A DNA stretch of 12,304 nucleotides from JAAZNV01 sp049297375 (GTDB taxonomy: Bacteria > Patescibacteriota > WWE3 > UBA101185 > UBA10185): NCBI GenBank assembly GCA_049297375.1, contig JBAQUF010000073.1, positions 1 through 12,304 of the forward strand, read 5' to 3'. Within the stretch, counting starts at the first letter, position 1. The number at the start of each line of letters is the position of its first letter. This document shows positions 6,431 through 11,506 of this stretch, piece by piece. The position numbers were made by a program, and so were the translations under genes. The notes under the pieces are model-generated. The model saw only the letters and a list, made by a program, of their open reading frames with translations, made no database searches and was not told the origin of the DNA.

Positions 6431-6480
6431 TGGTCGGAACTTTGAACTTCACCTAGGGTCCGATGGGTCTGGAAACAACT
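6431..6480 (+). repeat. Intergenic repeat copy D (diverged)
   Basis: TCGGAACTTTGAACTTC (6434-6450) and GGGTCTGGAAAC (6465-6476) match both halves of the family, but the TGGAGC link is replaced by ACCTAGG. It lies in the 467-bp gap between fic and the Cys-rich gene. That gap otherwise holds the fic promoter/dyad, copy F and a terminator. Confidence 0.6.
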
Positions 6481-6527
6481 CTCTGGGATACGAAACACAT
6501 ACGAAATTATTATGATACTTGAGGATA

Positions 6528-6660
6528 GGGCATTCGGGTCAATCTGAACTTTAGACTTCTCGGTAGGGCGACGGTACAGTCGGAACTTTGAACTTCTGGA
6601 GCACCAATCGAGTCTGGAAACCCCAACTAAAAGTATACTCTCCAGGCTAGAAATGAGACA
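6528..6660 (+). repeat. Intergenic repeat copy F, two modules joined
   Basis: The left part (6528-6602) matches 7525-7599 at the tRNA-Gly 3' end with about 10 differences in 75 ungapped bases, including the last six tRNA-encoded bases (TGGAGC as read on +). The right part (6600-6660) is the 61-bp match to copy B. Copy F is therefore a junction of both repeat types. The left part contains two diverged units of a GAACTTTnnACTTCT motif. Confidence 0.8.
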
Positions 6661-6693
6661 GTATAAAATGTATTTCTTGGGAATTTGAGATAC

Positions 6694-6750
6694 GTTATAA
6701 AAGAGGCCTGAAGGTTTTGTAAGTAAGATTACAATTTTTTACCTTCAGGC
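6694..6750 (-). terminator. Intrinsic terminator of the Cys-rich gene
   Basis: A perfect 10-bp stem, GCCTGAAGGT (6706-6715) with ACCTTCAGGC (6741-6750), has an inner TGTAA/TTACA stem. On the - strand it is followed by CTCTTTTATAA. It begins about 30 nt after the stop of the gene ending at 6782. Confidence 0.8.
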
Positions 6751-6781
6751 ATACTCTGTGAATATGGACTTGATAGAAATA

Positions 6782-7375
6782 TTATTCAAGCCCGATAACC
6801 TCACTTCGATTCACTTTGATATCGTTTTTAGGACACAGCACACCTAATATATGAGTTTTTGATTGTCGAAAGTCCATCCACTCATATTCAAAACGAGTAC
6901 GACCGCCACAGATTGACTCAGCACAAGCTTCCGGACCTAGAGGGAAACTTAGGATGTCTGCGACACACCACTTACCATTCCTTTTCTCAGCAACCCATTT
7001 AAACCAGACGTTCATACCCTCATGTTTATCAGATGAGAAACTTTCTATCTCCCCACAATAATGAGTTAGTTTATACCCCTTCCCCCGTGTAAATGTGAGG
7101 TCAAATATTTCAACCTGTCCTCCTACATATTGTTTAAGGGTTTCAGTAGTTAGATTCAATTGTCCACCCAAACACCACTCGTAACACTCACTATCTAATC
7201 CCTGCTCTTCAGGTGAGCTTGATAGACAACGTTTGTGCGCTGGTAGTATTTGCTTATGCACGTAAGGCATGAGGATACGTTTAATAAGGTCTGATTGGTC
7301 ATTGGATTTAACGAGATCCTTAACGCCAGGGTACGCTTCAACAAACGCTTCAATAACTTTGTAAACGTTTACCAT
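6782..7375 (-). CDS. Cys-rich hypothetical protein
   Basis: The 197-residue protein was not recognised. It has eight cysteines (50, 64, 68, 107, 137, 151, 156, 181), unusually many for a cytoplasmic protein this size, with a CYEWC pair and CAESIC. The stretch 121-146 (NVWFKWVAE...NGKWCVADI) resembles the strand pairs of NTF2-like folds, a weak similarity only. No signal peptide or membrane helix is present. The start is well supported: AAGGAG 8 nt before ATG, an extended -10 promoter and a strong terminator. The gene with its signals fills the ~1-kb unit between the two copies of a 75-bp repeat (6528-6602 and 7525-7599), so it may be the cargo of one insertion. Confidence 0.8.
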   Translation of the reverse strand: MVNVYKVIEAFVEAYPGVKDLVKSNDQSDLIKRILMPYVHKQILPAHKRCLSSSPEEQGLDSECYEWCLGGQLNLTTETLKQYVGGQVEIFDLTFTRGKGYKLTHYCGEIESFSSDKHEGMNVWFKWVAEKRNGKWCVADILSFPLGPEACAESICGGRTRFEYEWMDFRQSKTHILGVLCPKNDIKVNRSEVIGLE

Positions 7376-7444
7376 TTCTTCACTCCTTCTATTTTATGAA
7401 TTCAACATCTAATCTCTGAATAGAGATGTAGTTTAAAAGTATCG

Positions 7445-7478
7445 AGCCCATAATAGCATAAGTTATATGGGCTATCAA
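7445..7478 (-). promoter_or_regulatory. Promoter with overlapping palindromic operator candidate
   Basis: On the - strand, TTGATA (7478-7473), a 17-bp spacer and TGC-TATTAT (-10 at 7455-7450) form a strong extended -10 promoter. A perfect 8-bp inverted repeat AGCCCATA/TATGGGCT (7445-7452, 7466-7473) covers the -10 and most of the spacer, so a dimer bound there would block RNA polymerase. Transcription should start near 7443, giving a leader of about 68 nt that contains a small ATCTCT/AGAGAT hairpin (7412-7427). Confidence 0.65.
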
Positions 7479-7524
7479 CGTAATAGAATACGAAATAAAT
7501 ACTAGATCATGATACTAAATGATA

Positions 7525-7599
7525 CGACATTCGGGTCTATTTAAACTTTAGACTTCTCGGTAGGGAGACGGGTCTATCGGAACTTTGAACTTCTGGAGC
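7525..7599 (+). repeat. Intergenic repeat copy E, ending on the tRNA-Gly 3' end
   Basis: This 75-bp copy matches 6528-6602. Read on the - strand, it begins with the last bases of tRNA-Gly plus CCA and continues into two diverged units of about 25 bp (GAAGTTCAAAGTTC.. and GAAGTCTAAAGTTT.., each ending TAGACCCG) at a 37-bp period. It is a candidate attachment site or decayed tandem array. Confidence 0.75.
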
Positions 7600-7668
7600 G
7601 GGCGACGGGACTCGAACCCGCGATCTTCTCCTTGGGAAGGAGACGCTTTACCACTAAGCCACGCCCGC
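7594..7668 (-). tRNA. tRNA-Gly (anticodon CCC), CCA encoded
   Basis: A 7-bp acceptor stem (GCGGGCG/CGCCCGC) folds with the other arms as a full cloverleaf. The anticodon stem TCTCC/GGAGA encloses the loop TTCCCAA, anticodon CCC (complement of 7634-7636). The T arm reads GCGGG-TTCGAGT-CCCGT. Discriminator T is at 7597 and CCA at 7596-7594. A TATAAT (7683-7678) lies 9 nt upstream as its likely -10. The 3' end faces the repeat-rich accessory region. Confidence 0.95.
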
Positions 7669-7697
7669 ACTTTAATCATTATACTTTCTTATTATAC

Positions 7698-7735
7698 AAA
7701 AAGTCACACACCCATGTGGGTGTGGGGTATGACTT
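7698..7735 (-). terminator. Intrinsic terminator of the LysM gene
   Basis: AAGTCA...TGACTT closes an inner CACACCC-acat-GGGTGTG stem and is followed on the - strand by a T-run (complement of 7698-7702). It separates the LysM gene from tRNA-Gly. Confidence 0.8.
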
Positions 7736-7760
7736 ATCTATTTAGCTAAACAGATTATAC

Positions 7761-8225
7761 TTACGGTAGAGTAAGCACCTGTCCTGGAATAATTAAAGCT
7801 TGAGATCCGTTTGGTAGAAATCCTATTGATGATTTATTTGCATCCAATATCTTTGTCCATTGTGATCCATTTCCATATACTGCCTCAGATATTTCCCAAA
7901 GTGTATCTCCCGTCTTTACTATATGAGTTGGTTTTTTAATATCACCTTCCTTGTAGTCTGTTGCTATCCATGATTGTGCCTGGCTAGTTTGTACTGGGCC
8001 GCCAGTTCCCAGGGCTTGTCCTTTTCTTGTTTCTGTAATACCTTCTCCGTTCAAACTACCTTCTTCTCTTTGAAATACCATCTCTCGTTCTGTTTCATCT
8101 TCTAATCTTTTTGAATCTTTTCCTTTATTAAAATAGTTATATGTAGCAAATACTAAAGCTAGGATAAAAAGACCTCCAACTACTAATGCTAAACCATCTT
8201 TTGGATTTTGTTTTGTATTAGCCAT
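7761..8225 (-). CDS. Membrane-anchored LysM-domain protein
   Basis: The 154-residue protein has a short basic head, one transmembrane helix at 11-31, a polar charged linker (~35-98) and a C-terminal LysM domain at ~100-153 (THIVKTGDTLWEISEAVYG...PGQVLTLP). LysM domains bind the N-acetylglucosamine backbone of peptidoglycan, so this is probably an envelope protein tethering membrane to wall. No hydrolase domain is present. The ATG at 8225 has no close ribosome binding site (GGGGGTG is about 15 nt away), so initiation is unusual, but the helix and domain support the frame. It has its own promoter and terminator. Confidence 0.9.
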   Translation of the reverse strand: MANTKQNPKDGLALVVGGLFILALVFATYNYFNKGKDSKRLEDETEREMVFQREEGSLNGEGITETRKGQALGTGGPVQTSQAQSWIATDYKEGDIKKPTHIVKTGDTLWEISEAVYGNGSQWTKILDANKSSIGFLPNGSQALIIPGQVLTLP

Positions 8226-8259
8226 GATAAGTAATAATTACACCCCCTTAATAACAAAT

Positions 8260-8289
8260 ATTATACGGGGCAGGATGAGCATAAAGTAA
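8260..8289 (-). promoter_or_regulatory. Promoter of the LysM gene
   Basis: On the - strand, TATAAT (8265-8260) is preceded by TTACTT (8289-8284) at 18 bp, placing the start of transcription about 30 nt before the ATG. Confidence 0.55.
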
Positions 8290-8417
8290 CATATGTAAGT
8301 GAGGTATTAAAGCAATTTAGATTGGTGATTTAACTACATTCCTAAAATTAGCAATTCTTGGGGAGATATAATACCATTGTGTTTTTCTAGTCTGCTTATA
8401 CCCTGTTTGCTAGTTTA

Positions 8418-8594
8418 CTATTGTTCCATTTTTTTGATCCCGTACATATCGGAATATGTGTTTATTCTTGTTTCTATGTTAATTACAGAAGATTTAACAG
8501 TGTTAAGTACATCCTTAGTTTCCTTTGTTGTAGTAATAAATTCTTTTCTAGTTATATATTCATTTCCTAGAATAGTTTTGTTCATGAAGCTCAT
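8418..8594 (-). CDS. Small helical hypothetical protein, possibly a truncated coiled-coil gene
   Basis: The 58-residue frame encodes a charged, helix-favouring protein (EYITRKEFITTTKETKDV, NTVKSSVINIETRINTYSDM), the composition expected of real coding sequence. The opposite strand reads as a featureless hydrophobic product (8377-8610) typical of an antisense shadow. A second in-frame ATG lies at 8585. No strong ribosome binding site is visible. The spacing of hydrophobic residues fits a coiled coil. The frame stops at TAG directly followed by TAA, so it may be the N-terminal remnant of a longer coiled-coil protein. Function is unknown; existence is moderately supported. Confidence 0.45.
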   Translation of the reverse strand: MSFMNKTILGNEYITRKEFITTTKETKDVLNTVKSSVINIETRINTYSDMYGIKKMEQ

Positions 8595-8657
8595 TTCAAA
8601 GCGAAGCTAAAAATTAGCAATAACGATATTCTATTGGAATAGCTTTAATGGATTTGA

Positions 8658-8666
8658 TGGTATAAT
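8658..8666 (+). promoter_or_regulatory. Extended -10 promoter
   Basis: TGG-TATAAT with a perfect -10 lies 26 nt before the TTG start at 8693. No good -35 is seen at normal spacing, which extended -10 promoters tolerate. Confidence 0.6.
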
Positions 8667-8692
8667 CACGTCAATAAAAGAGGAGGTGTACG

Positions 8693-8881
8693 TTGAAAGC
8701 TATAATTGTATGGCATTACTATGAGAACGGAAAGATCGTTGACTACTCAACTACTCAGTTCCAAGGGAGTGAGGAACAGCTGATGGATTGTTTGAAAAAC
8801 GATGACACTGGCAAACCCACGAACATAGGAAAAAAGGACGGTGAGAGAGTAATTATTTTACACCAGATAGTTTTCTTATAG
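8693..8881 (+). CDS. Small hypothetical protein with TTG start
   Basis: The 62-residue soluble protein was not recognised. It starts MKAIIVWHYYENGKIVDYS and ends VIILHQIVFL, a pattern suggesting a small beta-rich fold. The start is a TTG, fixed by a near-perfect ribosome binding site (AGGAGGTG, about 5 nt upstream) and by the absence of any in-frame ATG nearby. An extended -10 promoter and a strong terminator frame it, so it is a single-gene unit on the + strand among mainly - strand genes. No membrane segment or metal-binding motif is evident. Confidence 0.75.
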   Translation: MKAIIVWHYYENGKIVDYSTTQFQGSEEQLMDCLKNDDTGKPTNIGKKDGERVIILHQIVFL

Positions 8882-8886
8882 CTCGT

Positions 8887-8928
8887 AAGAAACCGCACTA
8901 AGTTTAGGCAAGGTGCGGTCTTCTTTTT
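8887..8928 (+). terminator. Strong intrinsic terminator
   Basis: AAGAA-ACCGCAC pairs with GTGCGGT-C-TTCTT around a 14-nt loop and runs into TTCTTTTT. It begins a few bases after the stop of the 62-residue gene. Confidence 0.9.
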
Positions 8929-9021
8929 AGAATATCGCGACGGGTGGCAGAGAGCGTGGACGATATTGGAAGATATTTATTCATGTACCCAATGAGTATT
9001 TTATCAGGCAAAAAGAGTTTA

Positions 9022-9079
9022 TAGAAAACAAAACCCCTCGTATGATCAACATATTGCTTTGTTGTTAACCAAGGAGGGG
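9022..9079 (-). terminator. Intrinsic terminator of the 144-residue gene
   Basis: CCCCTC (complement of 9074-9079) pairs with GAGGGG (complement of 9034-9039) around a loop containing a further AACAAC/GTTGAT pairing. On the - strand TTTTGTTTTCTA follows. The hairpin starts 18 nt after the stop codon at 9097. Confidence 0.75.
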
Positions 9080-9096
9080 CTTCTTGGGGGTAAAGG

Positions 9097-9531
9097 TTAC
9101 TTTGTATCAACCCAACCTAGCAGGAGCATTGCACATCTTCGTTTCATGCCAACAAGTGTGTCATCCTTCCCAATACTTGCCAAAGCCTCATCAAGAAGTA
9201 CATATGGGTCTCTTTCTAAATCTTTCAACAGTATTGGACCGCCAGAATACATCTCAAAAGACTCCTCGTCAGGTATTAGGATGACCATGATATCTTTCCC
9301 ATACTTGCTTAACCAGAGTTCCATTTCTCCCGTGGCTGGTGAGGGGAAAAATCCTAATATCCGTTTTGATTCCAAAGGTATGGCGTAAGTCTTGCATTTA
9401 TTCCAAAAACCCTTTGGAACTTTTGAGGTTACTACCCAACCCGCGGGAATACCGACACTGTTAAGTAGGTCAATACGTTTACCTGCTATTTTGGCAATCT
9501 GTGCTAAATGACTCTGCATTTTAGCATCCAT
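9097..9531 (-). CDS. Hypothetical protein
   Basis: The 144-residue soluble protein was not recognised. A helical N-terminus (1-25) is followed by a mixed alpha/beta body containing GIPAGWVVTS, a strand-like KRILGFFPSP, ELWLSKYGKDIMVILIPDEESF and a C-terminal helix with LLDEALASIGKDD. The Gly- and Pro-rich turns and the balanced charge suggest a compact folded domain. The start is supported by AAAAAGGAGAG just upstream of ATG 9531. An extended -10 (TGC-TAGAAT, 9576-9568) and the hairpin terminator make it monocistronic. It sits between tRNA-Asp and convergently facing the 62-residue gene. No function can be proposed. Confidence 0.8.
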   Translation of the reverse strand: MDAKMQSHLAQIAKIAGKRIDLLNSVGIPAGWVVTSKVPKGFWNKCKTYAIPLESKRILGFFPSPATGEMELWLSKYGKDIMVILIPDEESFEMYSGGPILLKDLERDPYVLLDEALASIGKDDTLVGMKRRCAMLLLGWVDTK

Positions 9532-9567
9532 AACACTCTCCTTTTTAGATTATTGAGATTTGGTGAG

Positions 9568-9576
9568 ATTCTAGCA
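9568..9576 (-). promoter_or_regulatory. Extended -10 promoter of the 144-residue gene
   Basis: TGC-TAGAAT on the - strand lies about 36 nt before the ATG at 9531. The -35 region is weak. Confidence 0.5.
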
Positions 9577-9638
9577 CCATTTACGAAATATTTCATTTGG
9601 AACAGATAACTACAATAAAAGTGGCGTTTTTTAACAAC

Positions 9639-9716
9639 TGGCGGGGCCGGCGGGATTCGAACCCGTGACCTCTGCTGTGACAGAGCAGCGCTCTAACCGG
9701 GCTGAGCTACGACCCC
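9639..9716 (-). tRNA. tRNA-Asp (anticodon GTC), CCA encoded
   Basis: The acceptor stem GGGGTCG/CGGCCCC contains one T-G pair. The D arm is GCTC...GAGC and the anticodon stem CTGCT/AGCAG encloses CTGTCAC, giving GTC. The T arm is CGGG-TTCGAAT-CCCG. Discriminator G at 9642, as expected for tRNA-Asp, is followed by CCA at 9641-9639. Confidence 0.95.
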
Positions 9717-9719
9717 ACA

Positions 9720-9747
9720 TTTATACAGTAGATATCTTACCAGTAAA
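9720..9747 (-). promoter_or_regulatory. tRNA-Asp promoter
   Basis: On the - strand, TTTACT (9747-9742), a 16-bp spacer and TATAAA (9725-9720) end 3 nt before the mature tRNA 5' end. Confidence 0.55.
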
Positions 9748-9760
9748 GGATTTGATAATC

Positions 9761-9803
9761 AATAAAACTTAAGGCCTAGGAATAGATTTCTATACCAAGG
9801 CCT
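9761..9803 (-). terminator. Long intrinsic terminator of the 100-residue gene
   Basis: A 32-bp region folds almost end to end: AGGCCT, GG, ATAGA pair with TCTAT, CC, AGGCCT (9772-9803) with single mismatches between blocks. It is followed on the - strand by TAAGTTTTATT. It begins 17 nt after the stop codon at 9820 and lies just upstream of the tRNA-Asp promoter. Confidence 0.85.
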
Positions 9804-9819
9804 CATCATTTGCATTTTA

Positions 9820-10122
9820 CTAGTTAATATTCCTAAGTGCTTCGTTAAGGATATTGACTCTGCTACCCCCTTCTTTCAAATAGTAGCTAACAGAACTTGA
9901 CAAGAAGGGCGTTGCGCGTTCGTATCCAAGCATTTTCAATATGGTTATAAGCTTATATCTCCTTACTTGCCCTTTGAAACTAAATCTAAATTTAGATTCA
10001 AGATACTCATCTGTCTTTGTTAAAAAGTTTATTGTCTGTACTGCAACGCGTATATCTTCGGTTTTACACAATTCTTTGTAGGTTCCGGGATACTTGTTTA
10101 ACACCCATATAGTTATGCCCAT
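9820..10122 (-). CDS. Small hypothetical protein
   Basis: The 100-residue basic, largely helical protein was not recognised. Recurrent aromatic and Lys/Arg residues (YKELCKTEDIRVAVQTI, FRFSFKGQVRRYKLITI, MLGYERATPFL, VSYYLKEGG) could suit nucleic-acid or protein binding, but no motif proves it. The start ATG 10122 follows AAAGGAGAG. A weak promoter (TTGCAT, 17 bp, TATAAC, at 10182-10154) overlaps the T-tract of the preceding terminator. The gene ends in a very strong hairpin, so it forms its own unit. Confidence 0.75.
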   Translation of the reverse strand: MGITIWVLNKYPGTYKELCKTEDIRVAVQTINFLTKTDEYLESKFRFSFKGQVRRYKLITILKMLGYERATPFLSSSVSYYLKEGGSRVNILNEALRNIN

Positions 10123-10180
10123 CGTTCTCTCCTTTGTTTATGTTTAGTCCTGCGTTATATAGGATATATCACTAATATGC

Positions 10181-10221
10181 AAAAACAAAAAGAGACACTG
10201 CATTTATGTTTAGTGTCTCTT
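10181..10221 (-). terminator. Intrinsic terminator with AAGAGACACT arms (left copy)
   Basis: A perfect 10-bp stem, AAGAGACACT/AGTGTCTCTT (10190-10199, 10212-10221), is followed on the - strand by TTTGTTTTT. The arms are identical to those of the terminator at 10741-10776, and flanking bases (TGTCTCTTGTnTAnTTAAT) also match, so the 3' regions were duplicated together with the genes. Confidence 0.9.
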
Positions 10222-10261
10222 GTCTACTTAATTAGGTTTCTGCTCATGCCTACATTAGTTG

Positions 10262-10508
10262 TTAGTAACGATACTTACGCCTAACAGACTCTATTTGAGA
10301 GAGAGCTTTATTAAGATCGTTGAACTTTTTGTTTTCTATTGCTTCATTTCCTCTGCGAAACTGAGTTTGTATTTCTTTTATAAACTCGCTGTTTGCCAGT
10401 GCTTTGTTTCTGTTTCTTCTTTTTAATCATCGTTGAAACCATCGCTACCATTGGTGGTCCTGAAAGAACGACAAAATAAAAGAGAAGAAGTATTTGTCCT
10501 TTGCTCAT
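10262..10508 (-). pseudogene. Frameshifted paralogue of the 104-residue membrane protein
   Basis: Reading starts at ATG 10508 behind AAGGAGGAG and gives a membrane helix (ILLLFYFVVLSGPPMVAMV) and basic KKKK. The frame then leaves the family sequence and stops at 10344 (54 residues). If one base is skipped in the T5 run at 10420-10424 (A5 on the coding strand), the protein continues RNRNKALANSEFIKEIQTQF, RRGNEAIENKKF and ends KYRY at 10262. That tail aligns with the gene at 10783-11097 (RDRENAIADVKF..., KKQFCRGIEAIDNN, ...KHRY). The start overlaps the stop of the 48-residue gene (ATGA). Either the gene is recently inactivated, the homopolymer is misassembled, or a shortened product is made. 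Confidence 0.75.
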
Positions 10509-10651
10509 TGCTCCTCCTTATTCTCCTTTGATTTGGTAATAGCAGAATGCTCCTCTGCATCTTTTTTTGTTTGTTGATTTGCTAACAGCTTTAAGAACAG
10601 AAAAATTGCAGCAGGTACAGCAAATACTACAATCCATGATGGTAATTCCAT
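10505..10651 (-). CDS. Small single-helix membrane protein
   Basis: The 48-residue protein begins MELPSWIVVFAVPAAIFLFL, a transmembrane helix at about 6-23, followed by a strongly charged tail (NQQTKKDAEEH...KSKENKEEQ). The start ATG follows AAAGGAGGAG, an excellent ribosome binding site, and an extended -10 TGATACAAT (10691-10683) lies upstream. Its stop overlaps the start of the frameshifted paralogue in an ATGA, so they form a coupled two-gene unit. The arrangement of helix plus charged tail suggests a membrane microprotein or a partner of the neighbouring protein. No family was recognised. Confidence 0.7.
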   Translation of the reverse strand: MELPSWIVVFAVPAAIFLFLKLLANQQTKKDAEEHSAITKSKENKEEQ

Positions 10652-10682
10652 TATCTCCTCCTTTTATCACTTAATTGCTGAC

Positions 10683-10691
10683 ATTGTATCA
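10683..10691 (-). promoter_or_regulatory. Extended -10 promoter of the small membrane-protein pair
   Basis: TGATACAAT on the - strand lies 31 nt before ATG 10651. It is identical to the extended -10 at the left edge of the window. Confidence 0.55.
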
Positions 10692-10733
10692 CAATTAAAA
10701 TACTAATGCCTTTCTGATAATTAGCTTATGAAA

Positions 10734-10776
10734 GCAAAAAAAGAGACACTTATTAATATTAAAATTAGTGTCTCTT
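10734..10776 (-). terminator. Intrinsic terminator with AAGAGACACT arms (right copy)
   Basis: AAGAGACACT (10741-10750) pairs with AGTGTCTCTT (10767-10776). The AT-rich interior can pair further, and a T-run follows on the - strand. It ends the 104-residue gene, whose stop is a few bases upstream. Confidence 0.9.
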
Positions 10777-10782
10777 GTTTAT

Positions 10783-11097
10783 TTAATAATGCTCGTTCTC
10801 AGAGTAGCAGTACCTATGCTTATTTTCTATTGTTCTTATCTCTAAAAGTGTTTCATCAAGCTCATTGGGATCGTTGTTATCTATTGCTTCAATGCCTCTG
10901 CAGAATTGTTTTTTAAGCTCTTCTTGAAATTTAACATCAGCTATAGCATTTTCTCTATCCCTCTTTTGTAGCTTTTCTCCCCAATTCATTCCTACGGCTA
11001 CAATGATGAAAATGAACGGAAAGATTATCCAATAATTGTGGATGAAGTCTAGTGTTGCATTCTTCAGCGAGTTTAAAAAGCTTAAGAATAGATCCAT
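10783..11097 (-). CDS. Small membrane protein with charged helical tail
   Basis: The 104-residue protein has an N-terminal amphipathic stretch (1-20), a transmembrane helix at 21-38 (NYWIIFPFIFIIVAVGMNW) and a cytoplasmic-type charged helical tail containing EELKKQFCRGIEAIDNNDPN and ending HRYCYSENEHY. The tail looks like a short helical hairpin, with the DNNDPNEL turn between helices. The start ATG follows AAAAGGAGATAATA. An extended -10 (TGC-TAAAAT, 11138-11130) is embedded in a TGCTA-TTT-TAGCA dyad (11126-11138). It is the intact member of a local duplication; the left paralogue (10262-10508) is frameshifted. Function is unknown. Confidence 0.8.
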   Translation of the reverse strand: MDLFLSFLNSLKNATLDFIHNYWIIFPFIFIIVAVGMNWGEKLQKRDRENAIADVKFQEELKKQFCRGIEAIDNNDPNELDETLLEIRTIENKHRYCYSENEHY

Positions 11098-11125
11098 TAT
11101 TATCTCCTTTTCTGTGTTTTATTAC

Positions 11126-11138
11126 TGCTATTTTAGCA
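11126..11138 (-). promoter_or_regulatory. Promoter with embedded dyad
   Basis: The extended -10 TGC-TAAAAT of the 104-residue gene coincides with the perfect inverted repeat TGCTA-N3-TAGCA. A TTAACA lies 19 bp upstream as a possible -35. The dyad could be an operator or a consequence of the -10 sequence. Confidence 0.45.
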
Positions 11139-11200
11139 TAATAACAATCAAAGCTGTTAAATCTCCTTAAATCTTTTAACTGCTACGTGAGGTGTTTTAT

Positions 11201-11236
11201 AGAAAAGAAAAAGGGAATATCGTTTAATATTCCCTT
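11201..11236 (-). terminator. Intrinsic terminator overlapping a stop codon
   Basis: AAGGGAATAT (11211-11220) and ATATTCCCTT (11227-11236) form a perfect 10-bp stem with a 6-nt loop, followed on the - strand by TTTCTTTTCT. The stop codon of the 69-residue gene (11237-11235) runs into the first stem bases. Confidence 0.85.
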
Positions 11237-11444
11237 AGGGGTTACTACCTTTTTCTGGCGCTTTTTCAAACTCATCCCCTGCTTTCTGTTCTGGAGTCCT
11301 GTCGTCTACAGATGGTGCAAAAAATCTATGTGCACGTCGCTCTTCCTCAGTCATTACCCACGTACCATCACAGAAACTTCCAGTTGTGAATTTTATGCTC
11401 GGCTCCTTAATGTAAGGTGGCCTACTCATACGTTTAAGAGGCAT
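11235..11444 (-). CDS. Small hydrophilic hypothetical protein
   Basis: The 69-residue protein is polar, with many Pro, Arg and Glu residues (MPLKRMSRPPYIKEPS, GTWVMTEEERRAHRFFAP, DRTPEQKAGDEFEKAPEKG), and is probably partly disordered. It was not recognised. The start is supported by AAAGGAG 6 nt before the ATG and by a good promoter upstream; the stop codon is built into the terminator stem. It lies divergent from the PolX gene, whose leaderless promoter overlaps the same short spacer. No membrane or signal segment is present. Confidence 0.7.
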   Translation of the reverse strand: MPLKRMSRPPYIKEPSIKFTTGSFCDGTWVMTEEERRAHRFFAPSVDDRTPEQKAGDEFEKAPEKGSNP

Positions 11445-11470
11445 TTCTTCTCCTTTCTTATATTTTCTTA

Positions 11471-11499
11471 ACTATATAACTTTATAAAGAAATTTTCAA
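11471..11499 (-). promoter_or_regulatory. Promoter of the 69-residue gene
   Basis: On the - strand, TTGAAA (11499-11494), a 17-bp spacer and TATAGT (11476-11471) lie about 27 nt before the ATG at 11444. Confidence 0.6.
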
Positions 11500-11506
11500 A
11501 CTACTC

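Noticed and set aside
6528..7599. Repeats as a CRISPR array
   Set aside because: Units are diverged, spacing is irregular at larger scale, genes lie between copies, and no cas gene is present.
74..7599. Other repeat copies as decayed tRNA genes
   Set aside because: They share the TGGAGC end and a T-loop-like TCTGGAA at the same offset as in tRNA-Gly, but the T stem does not pair and no cloverleaf can be drawn.
8377..8610. 77-residue hydrophobic + strand frame
   Set aside because: It has a TTG start without a ribosome binding site, and its composition is typical of the antisense of a charged helical frame; the - strand frame 8418-8594 is more plausible.
8904..9110. 68-residue - strand frame with TTG start
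   Set aside because: It has no ribosome binding site, overlaps the end of the upstream gene, and crosses the terminator hairpin at 9022-9079 and the 8887-8928 terminator.
9059..9388. Overlapping + strand frames at 9059-9388
   Set aside because: They lie antisense to the well-supported 144-residue gene and lack convincing initiation signals.
10417..10427. Programmed -1 frameshift site in the paralogue
   Set aside because: The run A AAA AAG looks slippery, but the base before AAA in frame is T and the needed shift is +1 (or -2), not -1.
11187..11471. 94-residue + strand frame
   Set aside because: It lies antisense to the 69-residue gene, which has a promoter, ribosome binding site and terminator; its own sequence is low quality.
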